From: Marinobacterium sediminicola
GTDB taxonomy: Bacteria; Pseudomonadota; Gammaproteobacteria; Pseudomonadales; Balneatricaceae
DNA: 64,000 nucleotides
Assembly: GCF_022343685.1 (NCBI RefSeq)
Contig: NZ_CP092123.1
Location: 3,038,001 to 3,102,000, forward strand
Direction of reading: 5' to 3'
Both the position numbers and the translations under genes were made by a program. Shown here piece by piece: positions 37,383 to 44,143 of this stretch; the stretch's first letter is position 1, and each line of letters begins with the position of its first letter. Under the pieces are notes generated by a model. That model saw only the letters and a program-made list of their open reading frames with translations, was not told the DNA's origin and searched no databases.

Positions 37383-38324
37383 TTAACCCTGGTGATCAAC
37401 CTGTCGCATGCGATTGACCACGACACCGGCCAATTCATTGGGGTTGAACTTGGCCAAAAAGCCATCTGCACCGACCTTTTTGACCATAGAAACGTTGAAG
37501 CCACCACTGAGGGATGTGTGCAACACAACATGCAGGCCGGACATGCGCTTATCTTCGCGAATCATTGAAGTCAGGGTATAACCATCCATTTCCGGCATCT
37601 CGATATCGGAGATCACCATCAGGAACAGCTCTTCAACATCGATATCCTTGCTCAAAAGCTCTTTCAGCAGATCCAGCGCCTGACGGCCATTATTGGCCAC
37701 CGACACCTTCACGCCGAGATCCTCGAGACTACGCTGCATCTGTTTGCGCGCTACAGCCGAGTCATCCACGATCAGCACATTGTACTCACGCGCCCTCTCG
37801 CGCTCTTCATTGGTGGCCACATCATCACTGATATCCGTCGACATCGGATAAAGGTCAGCCAGGATCTGTTCAACATCGAGAATTTCAACCAGCTTTTTCT
37901 CATACTCGAAAACAGCTGTCAGATAGTTCTCGTTGCCGATCTCCTTGGGTGGCGCCATGATCTGGTCCCACTGAGTATTCAGGATACGATCGACCTTACG
38001 CACCATGAATGCCAGTGTACGGCGGTTGTATTCAGCTACAATCAGGAACGCCTTGGGCTGATCTTCTTCAGGTATTGGCCGACGGCCAATTGCTTCCGAC
38101 AGATCAAGCACCGGAATGGTTTCGCCCCGAATATGGGCCATCCCCTTGATAGCCGATGTTTGCCGCGGCACTTCGGTCAATTCGGGACATTGCAGCACCT
38201 CGCGCACCTTGAAGACGTTGATGCCGTATTTCTGACTGCTTTCCAGCCCGAACAGCAGCAGCTCCAAACGGTTCTGCCCCACCATCTGCGTACGCAGGTT
38301 TACAGTATCCAGGATCCCTGACAT
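37383..38324 (-). CDS. cheV: Chemotaxis coupling protein CheV
   Basis: A 313-aa fusion of a CheW-like coupling domain (about 15-165; VFKVREVLQCPELTEVP and IRGETIPVLDLSEAIG) and a receiver domain (about 175-305) with VLIVDDSAVARKQM and the phospho-acceptor aspartate in VISDIEMPEMDG. It links chemoreceptors to CheA and may act as a phosphate sink. It heads cheV-cheR, divergent from flgA across 65 bases in which I do not see a clear sigma-54 or sigma-28 promoter. Confidence 0.95.
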   Translation of the reverse strand: MSGILDTVNLRTQMVGQNRLELLLFGLESSQKYGINVFKVREVLQCPELTEVPRQTSAIKGMAHIRGETIPVLDLSEAIGRRPIPEEDQPKAFLIVAEYNRRTLAFMVRKVDRILNTQWDQIMAPPKEIGNENYLTAVFEYEKKLVEILDVEQILADLYPMSTDISDDVATNEERERAREYNVLIVDDSAVARKQMQRSLEDLGVKVSVANNGRQALDLLKELLSKDIDVEELFLMVISDIEMPEMDGYTLTSMIREDKRMSGLHVVLHTSLSGGFNVSMVKKVGADGFLAKFNPNELAGVVVNRMRQVDHQG

Positions 38325-38389
38325 GATCTAAACAACCCCGAGGTCACTAACGATGAGTTCATCCCGGCCTTATATGCCAGGACGCCCGC

Positions 38390-39094
38390 GTGAATAAACA
38401 TACTTTAACATCTGTTGCCGCTGTTTTTGCCATAACTTGTGCATTATTTCACTCCTTTTCGGCAAGAGCTGACAATCCTTCGACCCAGATCACGCAACAG
38501 GTAACTGATGCCATTAAACAACACTTTGGTGAAAAAGTACCAGACAGCCGTGTCGAGGTGCAGCTGAACCCAATTAGCTCGCAACTGAATTTCCCTCCAT
38601 GCGGACACCCCTTGAACGTCAACCTGCCTTTTAGCAGCGGCTCTCGCATCACAGCCAAGGTCGGATGCTCTCAGCCGCGCTGGAGCCTCTTCGTGACCGG
38701 ACAGGTTCAGGTTTTCAAGCCTGTGGTCATGGCTGCCACACCTATAGTCAAAGGCAGCCAAATTCGAGCTTCCATGTTGCAACTGCAGGAGCGGGACGTA
38801 ACTTCGCTCGGAGGTGACTACTTCCAACGCCAACAGGATGTGAGCGGGCGCATGGCCCGTATCAACATCAGCACCGACACCGTCATTACTCCACGCATGC
38901 TAACTCTAGCCCATGCAGTGGATCGCGGCGACCCGGTCATCATTGAAGCACGACGCGGCAGTGTTCTGATCAGAACCGAAGGCACCGCTCAGGATCAGGG
39001 ACGCATTGGTGACACTATTGACGTGACCAACAATCGCTCCGGCAACAGAATTCGTGCTCAAGTCACTGGCCCAGGCAGGGTTCAGGTACCCTGA
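38390..39094 (+). CDS. flgA: Flagellar P-ring assembly chaperone FlgA
   Basis: A 234-aa periplasmic protein with a Sec signal (VAAVFAITCALFHSFSARA), an N-terminal part with PCGHPLNVNLPFSSGSR, and a C-terminal SAF/beta-clip domain (PIVKGSQIRASML, RGSVLIRTEGTAQDQGRIGD, VTNNRSGNRIRAQV). It helps FlgI assemble into the P-ring. The start codon is GTG at 38390, as no ATG gives a full signal peptide. It is divergent from cheV and upstream of flgM-flgN. Confidence 0.93.
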   Translation: MNKHTLTSVAAVFAITCALFHSFSARADNPSTQITQQVTDAIKQHFGEKVPDSRVEVQLNPISSQLNFPPCGHPLNVNLPFSSGSRITAKVGCSQPRWSLFVTGQVQVFKPVVMAATPIVKGSQIRASMLQLQERDVTSLGGDYFQRQQDVSGRMARINISTDTVITPRMLTLAHAVDRGDPVIIEARRGSVLIRTEGTAQDQGRIGDTIDVTNNRSGNRIRAQVTGPGRVQVP

Positions 39095-39163
39095 CCTAAG
39101 ATTCGCGGCAACTCCGGCTTTCCGATATAATGAAAACAATTGTTGATCACTGACAAAAAACCT

Positions 39164-39190
39164 TAAAGTTTCAGTCAATGCGACCGATAC
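39164..39190 (+). promoter_or_regulatory. Sigma-28 promoter of flgMN
   Basis: TAAA-N15-ACCGATAC, near the FliA consensus, ends 33 bases upstream of the flgM start, giving the usual FliA-FlgM feedback loop. Confidence 0.8.
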
Positions 39191-39223
39191 CTTTGCATAG
39201 AACTGATTGCGAGGTAATTCAAA

Positions 39224-39538
39224 ATGGCTATCGATTTTCCCGGCCTATCGTCCGTTCAAACGGCTGGTAACCGCGGCAAAGTCACCGAGCAGGCCGCTGA
39301 CAAGGCTCCGCGTACGGACACCCCTGCCGCACAAAACACTCAGCCAGCGCAGAGTGATACCGTGCGCATCAGCGATGCTGCTCAAGCACTGCAGCGCTCC
39401 AGCAGCTCTCAAGGCAACGCTGAAGTAGACTCGGACCGTGTTGCTCAGATCAAGGCTGCTATCGATAATGGCAGCTACAAGATCGACAACGAGCGTATCG
39501 CCGAGCGCATGCTCGATTTCGAAAAGCTTCTGGGCTGA
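39224..39538 (+). CDS. flgM: Anti-sigma-28 factor FlgM
   Basis: A 104-aa, largely disordered protein with a C-terminal sigma-28-binding region (SDRVAQIKAAIDNGSYKIDN then ERIAERMLDFEKLL). It holds FliA inactive until the hook-basal body is complete and FlgM is exported. It is preceded by a sigma-28 promoter and followed 8 bases later by flgN. Known FlgM clients in this window are the promoters of fliC, flgKL and flgMN. Confidence 0.95.
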   Translation: MAIDFPGLSSVQTAGNRGKVTEQAADKAPRTDTPAAQNTQPAQSDTVRISDAAQALQRSSSSQGNAEVDSDRVAQIKAAIDNGSYKIDNERIAERMLDFEKLLG

Positions 39539-39546
39539 ACCACTGA

Positions 39547-40044
39547 ATGACTGCACCGCTCTCCCCCGAGATTACCAACCAGCTTGGTGGCCTGATTGTT
39601 CAGGGCATCAAGCTGTTGCAGCAACTGCAAGAGCTTCTGGAGACAGAACTGGACGCTCTGAAAAGTCGGGATCTTGAAGCACTGGAGCAAAGCAATCGCG
39701 ACAAGCATGAGTGCCTGCTGGCATTTGATCGCAGCATTCGTGAGCGAAATGCCCTGCTCGACCAGTTGCAGATTGGCCATGATCGAGATTCAGTGCTGGC
39801 ATTAATCGCCCAGGCGCCACAGCCGGATAGCGGTCGGCTGAATAATGGCTGGCACAAGCTGGAGTCTGCCCTGGAAAAGGTCAAGTTGCTCAACCAGCGC
39901 AATGAACAGGTGCTGGTCCGCAACAAACAGAACGCAGATCAGCTGCTGGCCCTCCTTCAAGGACATGCCAAGGGCAATACCATTTATGACCAGAGAGGCG
40001 ACAAGGGTCGTTATGAAGGTCAACGCAGTCTTGGCAAAGCCTAG
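39547..40044 (+). CDS. flgN: Flagellar export chaperone FlgN
   Basis: A 165-aa mostly helical protein (GIKLLQQLQELLETELDALK; EKVKLLNQRNEQVLVRNKQN) with a polar tail ending RYEGQRSLGKA, matching the FlgN family. It chaperones the junction proteins FlgK and FlgL to the export gate. It is the last gene of the flagellar block; the tRNA-Arg gene begins 45 bases after its stop with no clear terminator between. Confidence 0.92.
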   Translation: MTAPLSPEITNQLGGLIVQGIKLLQQLQELLETELDALKSRDLEALEQSNRDKHECLLAFDRSIRERNALLDQLQIGHDRDSVLALIAQAPQPDSGRLNNGWHKLESALEKVKLLNQRNEQVLVRNKQNADQLLALLQGHAKGNTIYDQRGDKGRYEGQRSLGKA

Positions 40045-40088
40045 TCAAAACATCGTCTTGAAGTTAGAATCCTTTCCGTTTTCTCAGC

Positions 40089-40165
40089 GCCTCAGTAGCT
40101 CAGTTGTATAGAGCAGCCCCCTCCTAAGGGGCAGGTCGCAGGTTAGAGTCCTGCCTGGGGCGCCA
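40089..40165 (+). tRNA. tRNA-Arg (anticodon CCT), with U19/A56
   Basis: A complete 77-nt cloverleaf with encoded CCA. Acceptor GCCTCAG/CTGGGGC, D-stem GCTC/GAGC, anticodon stem GCCCC/GGGGC with loop CTCCTAA (anticodon CCT), T-stem GCAGG/CCTGC and discriminator G73. The D-loop AGTTGTATA has T where G19 is expected, and the T-loop TTAGAGT has A where C56 is expected. The G19-C56 tertiary pair is thus replaced by a possible U19-A56 pair. It marks the junction between the flagellar block and the mobile/defence island, and is a plausible integration site. Confidence 0.93.
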
Positions 40166-40230
40166 TTTATTTCAAAGACTTACGTGACATACGTTCTCTC
40201 AGACAGCTCGAAATTCGCACTAAAATACCC

Positions 40231-40254
40231 AGCGGCCCACCAAGCGGCCCACCA
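40231..40254. repeat. Two tandem 12-bp repeats downstream of tRNA-Arg
   Basis: AGCGGCCCACCA occurs twice without a gap, 66 bases after the tRNA. It could be an integrase arm site or the remnant of an earlier integrase gene at this locus. I cannot tell which. Confidence 0.7.
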
Positions 40255-40326
40255 CTTGGCACGTGCTTAACCTTAGCCATTACTCTGTGTTGTTTATGCA
40301 AATGGAGATTCAAGCGTATGATTAGG

Positions 40327-41360
40327 TGTGAATACTAAACACCTTGTTCACGCAGCTTCGGTATTCGAGACACCGGCGGTAGATTTCCGATACTGCCATG
40401 AGGGCGCTGTTTATTGTAGTGGTTGATCCAGTCTGTCAGCGCCCAGGCCCTTGATATGTCGTTTGCGTAGGGCACTGCATATGCCCACTCCCTGATCATT
40501 GTTTGTATAAATCGCTCCGCCTTGCCGTTCGTTCTGGGCGTGTATGGGCGCGTGTATACATGCTTGATCCCTTCCCGTTGTAAAACTGCATTGAACCGAC
40601 GGGAACGATAGGCTGGACCGTTATCGGTCATCAGGCGTTTCACCTCTACACCTATTCCGCGGTAGGCCGCTAGAGCGTTTTCCAAAAAGCGCGTTGTGGT
40701 GCCTTGCTGCTCATCTGGTAGTACCCGGGCAAACGCCCAGCGGCTGTGATCATCAATACAGATATGAACGCACTCATAACCCGCACCTCGGGTATTCTGG
40801 CGACGGTTGTTTGTCACGCGGTGGCCGGGCCTGTCGAAGCGAGGCAGCTTCTTGATATCCATATGCAGCATGTCACCCGGCGCGGGGTGTTCGTAGCGCT
40901 GCGCAGGTTGCACCGGCTCCAGGTGTGAGGCTCGATTGAGCTTAAGTCGGCGCAGTACAGCTGTCACTGTGGAGTAAGCCAGACTCAGTGCCTGTGCGAT
41001 CTGCTTGGCAGTCCACTTGAGTGTCAGGCGCATCTTCTGAATCAGCTCAACCCACTGTTTCGGCATCTGCCTCGGTGAGGCGTGGGGACGGCTGGATGCT
41101 GACTCAAGACCAGCCTCACCTGCCTCTCGATAACGAGCAATCCACTTGTACACAGTGTGCGTGCTGATACCAAAAGTGCTGGCAATGTCTCGCACCGGCT
41201 GCCGCTTACGGAGGGCTCGATCAACGATCAGGGCTCGAATATGAGGCGTAGTTCGGGCATTCTTGTGAGGGTTGTTCATGTCGGTTGTTCTGTGCTGTTT
41301 GTTTGGCGATAACCAGCATCTCGAACTTAACCGGCGTGAACAACCTCCTTAGCACCCACA
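40327..41360. mobile_element. Complete IS481-family insertion sequence (1034 bp)
   Basis: Both ends begin TGTG. The 30-base terminal inverted repeats match at 21 positions with a perfect core TTGTTCACGC. The flanks carry a 6-bp target-site duplication ATTAGG (40321-40326 and 41361-41366). One transposase gene fills the element, and its stop lies inside the left repeat. Intact ends and an intact gene suggest a recent insertion. Confidence 0.93.
40335..41279 (-). CDS. IS481-family DDE transposase
   Basis: A 314-aa transposase with an N-terminal winged HTH (QPVRDIASTFGISTHTVYKW, about 31-50) and a retroviral-type integrase core. The first catalytic aspartate is in DMLHMDIKKL, the second in LMTDNGPAYRSRRF and the glutamate in TNGKAERFIQTM. 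The gene is intact and fills the element at 40327-41360. It has no link to the defence genes beyond co-location. Confidence 0.95.
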   Translation of the reverse strand: MNNPHKNARTTPHIRALIVDRALRKRQPVRDIASTFGISTHTVYKWIARYREAGEAGLESASSRPHASPRQMPKQWVELIQKMRLTLKWTAKQIAQALSLAYSTVTAVLRRLKLNRASHLEPVQPAQRYEHPAPGDMLHMDIKKLPRFDRPGHRVTNNRRQNTRGAGYECVHICIDDHSRWAFARVLPDEQQGTTTRFLENALAAYRGIGVEVKRLMTDNGPAYRSRRFNAVLQREGIKHVYTRPYTPRTNGKAERFIQTMIREWAYAVPYANDISRAWALTDWINHYNKQRPHGSIGNLPPVSRIPKLREQGV

Positions 41361-41427
41361 ATTAGGTTGCAAATCCCCCGCTTGGCTGTTTGACGAGTGA
41401 TGAGGAATCTGTCAGGTAATTACCATC

Positions 41428-41453
41428 ACTGTACATACTGTTACTGTACATAC
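41428..41453. repeat. Direct repeat ACTGTACATAC x2
   Basis: Two perfect 11-mers (41428-41438 and 41443-41453) with a 15-base period lie just downstream of the integrase-partner gene. They are candidate arm-type sites for the adjacent recombinase. Confidence 0.6.
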
Positions 41454-41513
41454 CGAAGGTGAAATAGCCTTCCATGGCTACATTTGAGAGCTATGAGTCC
41501 TGATATTTTTCTA

Positions 41514-41900
41514 TCAGTACATACGTTTGGACTTACGTACTGCGAACGCACTTGGCCTACCGCCCTTGGATTCAGTCTTGGCAATGTCCAGAATATGCAA
41601 CCAATGCTCTTTCCCAAGTGCCGTAATCATCAGCCTCATCGTTCGGATATAGTCCCGCTTTGTTGATTCTGCATAACCCTTCAGGAACTCATTTTTAACC
41701 CACATAAAGTGTTTGCACTTCAGCTGCCACTCAAATTTAATTTTTGGATAGCGAGCTTCAATTGCCTCCAAGATTCGCTGTTTACGGGCTTCATGTTTTT
41801 GGACAGTAACAGGCTCGGCACTAACTTTCTTTTTCACTCCGTCAACTGTTTTAGTAACATGAACATCCTTAATATTGTTTGCCAGCTTTTTGATAACCAT
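41514..41900 (-). CDS. Small basic protein downstream of integrase, hypothetical
   Basis: A 128-aa lysine/arginine-rich protein (MVIKKLANNIKDVHVTKTVD at the N-terminus, ending RPSAFAVRKSKRMY). The start at 41900 is chosen because AAGGG sits correctly upstream and it then begins 10 bases after the integrase stop. The middle (LKGYAESTKRDYIRTMRLMI) looks like a recombinase core-binding helix pair, so it may be an integrase accessory or DNA-binding factor. Not recognised as a named family. Confidence 0.6.
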   Translation of the reverse strand: MVIKKLANNIKDVHVTKTVDGVKKKVSAEPVTVQKHEARKQRILEAIEARYPKIKFEWQLKCKHFMWVKNEFLKGYAESTKRDYIRTMRLMITALGKEHWLHILDIAKTESKGGRPSAFAVRKSKRMY

Positions 41901-41910
41901 ATATACCCTT

Positions 41911-42864
41911 TTATCCAACATAGGCTCGTGCAATACCAATTCGGTCATGGCCTGCAGCTTGTGCTACCGCCTCATATCCCTGCCGAAGTAACTTTTCGTT
42001 TTCCAGTGTAGATTTGTCACGAACAGGAGCCCTTAATCCTGTCACTGCTTCAAACAGCTCAACCATAAAATATGTCCTCACTTCACGAATATTTACAATT
42101 CCGTACTCTTTCAGAAAATTACGCATGCGTTTTACAACTGTATTCACAAATCCAATCAAACTTTCATTGGTTGCTAACAGATTCTTGGACTCTTTCGCTC
42201 TGACTGAAATTGCATATTCAAGGGCTTCTTTTCCTTCTGGCGTAACACGAATCAATCGATCAGGTGATTTCCTACCCCCTTTGGTACCGTCAATAACATT
42301 CACAAAACCAGTTTTCTGGTATTCATTCCACCAACGGTCCAGATCAGCCAAAATACCCTCACGTAGGCGAAGACCAAAAAATCGGATCAGTTTCAGTAGT
42401 GCGACTGCTCGTCGTTCACTTCTTGCCTCCATGATCTCAATCGCCTCATTAATCGAGGCATCATTCATATCCGGGGTCTTTTTTCGGACATATGAACGCG
42501 AAGCAAAGTAATCAGATGCGGTGATTTTTATAGCCTCATCACGGCGAAAGGCTTGCATCACTACATTGAACGAGCTGACCAGATTGTGTGCATAACTCAA
42601 ACTGATGTGTCCAGCATCAAGCAGACTGGTCAAGTGTTGAGCATAGGCCTCAGCATGCTCAACACCAACATTACGCACATCGTTGATGCCATGCTGCTTC
42701 AGAAATTTGAAAAACTTTCTGAATCGACTTACGTGCGCAGCTCTGGTTTTGTAGTGCCCGCCACCGTAATACAGGTTCAGCACAACAGCCACTGCAAACA
42801 TAATAGTTCTACCAAGCCCAAAGTTGGGCTTCTGATAACGTTTACGCTTGTTGTTACTAGCCAT
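41911..42864 (-). CDS. Tyrosine-recombinase-type integrase (Integrase_1-like)
   Basis: A 317-aa integrase with a SAM-like core-binding domain (about 30-130; RFRKFFKFLKQHGINDVRNV) and a catalytic domain carrying arginine in FFGLRLREGI, a second arginine in NIREVRTYF, histidine in AAGHDRIG and the probable nucleophile tyrosine in IARAYVG. The histidine of the usual HxxR box reads as arginine here. The start at 42864 has GGAG 7 bases upstream; the longer frame runs through the structured leader. It probably mobilised the island next to the tRNA. The leader carries a strong composite hairpin. Confidence 0.78.
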   Translation of the reverse strand: MASNNKRKRYQKPNFGLGRTIMFAVAVVLNLYYGGGHYKTRAAHVSRFRKFFKFLKQHGINDVRNVGVEHAEAYAQHLTSLLDAGHISLSYAHNLVSSFNVVMQAFRRDEAIKITASDYFASRSYVRKKTPDMNDASINEAIEIMEARSERRAVALLKLIRFFGLRLREGILADLDRWWNEYQKTGFVNVIDGTKGGRKSPDRLIRVTPEGKEALEYAISVRAKESKNLLATNESLIGFVNTVVKRMRNFLKEYGIVNIREVRTYFMVELFEAVTGLRAPVRDKSTLENEKLLRQGYEAVAQAAGHDRIGIARAYVG

Positions 42865-42911
42865 AAAAAAACTCCAAATAATGAAAAAAGTGTGATTTGT
42901 GCGCCAAATGT

Positions 42912-42976
42912 CTGGTCCAAACCTGGGGGACGGCCATAACACTCGCGCACTGTCGCCGTCCCCCGTCATAGACCAG
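42912..42976. other. Composite hairpin upstream of integrase
   Basis: Outer stem CTGGTC (42912-42917) / GACCAG (42971-42976) and a perfect inner 10-bp stem GGGGGACGGC (42925-42934) / GCCGTCCCCC (42955-42964) with a 20-base loop. It lies 48 bases upstream of the integrase start and could be a leader structure, a recombination site or a small RNA. Confidence 0.6.
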
Positions 42977-43720
42977 TAAGTGGGAGCCCCAACTATCGGG
43001 GCAGCGGCAACGCGTCGAATCACACACGACAATTTCTCCTCATCTAAATGTGTATATCGAATGTTCCCCCATACACATGCGGGGTGAGGCTGATGCTGCT
43101 ACGCCAGCAGACATCAGTAGGAGGGCCAGAGCCATATTCCGAGACGCCACCTCGGACATACCCGCCTGGTAGCAGGCAAAACCGTAGTTTAGTCCGGGTT
43201 TAGTCTTGACAGGTTTTCTGGAGGGCACGTACTACCTAGCTTACAGCCCATTAACTCAGCTCATCTCATTTCCAGCGACTACTGAAAAAAAAGTTGTTGG
43301 CAGCCGTTAGGACGGGCTGGTCAGAGTGCTGTCTTCAAGACAGGTACTAAAGCTTGTCCAATTTCAAATAGCTAACAGGTGGTCGCGCCAGTTACATCGC
43401 AACTGGTTCGATTGGATAGGTGGAGCGATTTGGGTTTGTACATTTTGGGCGGTCGCCCATAAGGCTTTCGGTCCAGTGTAGGGGATAGTTCAACAGATCC
43501 GCCGACTAACTGAGCGAAATTAATTTACATGTAGTGCAGACGGACTGATGTCCGGGCACTCCAAGACAGAGAGAATTTCAGTGAGGTAATTTACATTGCT
43601 GGGTGTTTAAGCAGTTCAGCTCCGCCTGCCGCTGCAGATCATGCTGCAGCGATGAACGAGAATAGGCTATCAAAGTTAGTCAGCTTGTACAAGCAAGCTT
43701 AAAGTATGCAACCTCATAAG

Positions 43721-43914
43721 CTATTTCGCCCGATTGATGGCAATCTCGACCCTTTTCTGACGGTTGATATCATTTTTAATAAAATCAGCAACGACAGTCT
43801 GGTCACAGGATTCGGCTGAAGCGTACAATTCACTCAACAGGTAATCATTCAGGCTGACCTCATAGAAATTCCTAAAATCTACAAGGTGCTTACCAACATC
43901 ATTAGAAAAGTGTT
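43721..43914 (-). pseudogene. C-terminal ORF remnant without a start
   Basis: Reading the minus strand gives an open stretch of about 60 codons ending at a TAG (43721-43723), containing VDFRNFYEVSLNDYLLSEL and FIKNDINRQKRVEIAINRAK. The composition looks like a real helical protein, but an in-frame TAA precedes it and no ATG or good start is present. I read it as the tail of a truncated gene; its parent family is not recognised. Confidence 0.4.
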
Positions 43915-44143
43915 AATCCGGACTAAAACAAAAAGCACATGGTATTTTATCCAACGTTTTCATGTATATGATAGAGCAATCGATCATGAATAATTAAGCA
44001 ATCTAAACACGAATTTTTATGTAAAAGCTCAGAGATTATCATTAAATAATCCTTGAACAGGTGCGCTCACGAGATGTTAACGCTATGACCTTTCTTCCTG
44101 AATTAGCTGACCTTGGTCACTATACGCCTGCAAAGAGCCAATT

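Larger units (their letters stand above)
42865..44143. other. 1.28-kb gap rich in hairpins, without a convincing intact gene
   Basis: Between the integrase start and the brxL stop I see a 65-nt composite hairpin (42912-42976) and further inverted repeats: GCCCC/GGGGC (42986-43002), ATGTGTAT/ATACACAT (43048-43078), a bulged 11-bp hairpin (43090-43117), CTGTCTT-C-AAGACAG (43329-43343), CCAGTT/AACTGG (43388-43406), GGGC/GCCC (43447-43458), CGGAC/GTCCG (43540-43553) and GCTGCAG/CTGCAGC (43631-43650). There is also an ORF remnant (43721-43914) and an AT-rich stretch before brxL. It could be an attachment region, a structured RNA or decayed genes. Confidence 0.6.

Noticed and set aside
38325-38389. 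Sigma-54 or sigma-28 promoter in the cheV-flgA gap
   Set aside because: A TGGCAT occurs but without TTGC at the right spacing, and there is no GCCGATAA.
40089-40165. Calling the tRNA a pseudogene because of the odd T-loop
   Set aside because: All stems pair, CCA is encoded, and the D-loop and T-loop changes compensate each other.
43040-43228. 62-codon minus-strand open frame near the integrase
   Set aside because: GTG start without a good ribosome binding site, and it runs through a strong hairpin; I could not support it as a gene.
40166-44143. CRISPR array in the island entry region
   Set aside because: Repeats are only pairs (12-mers, 11-mers) without regular spacers, and no cas gene is present.
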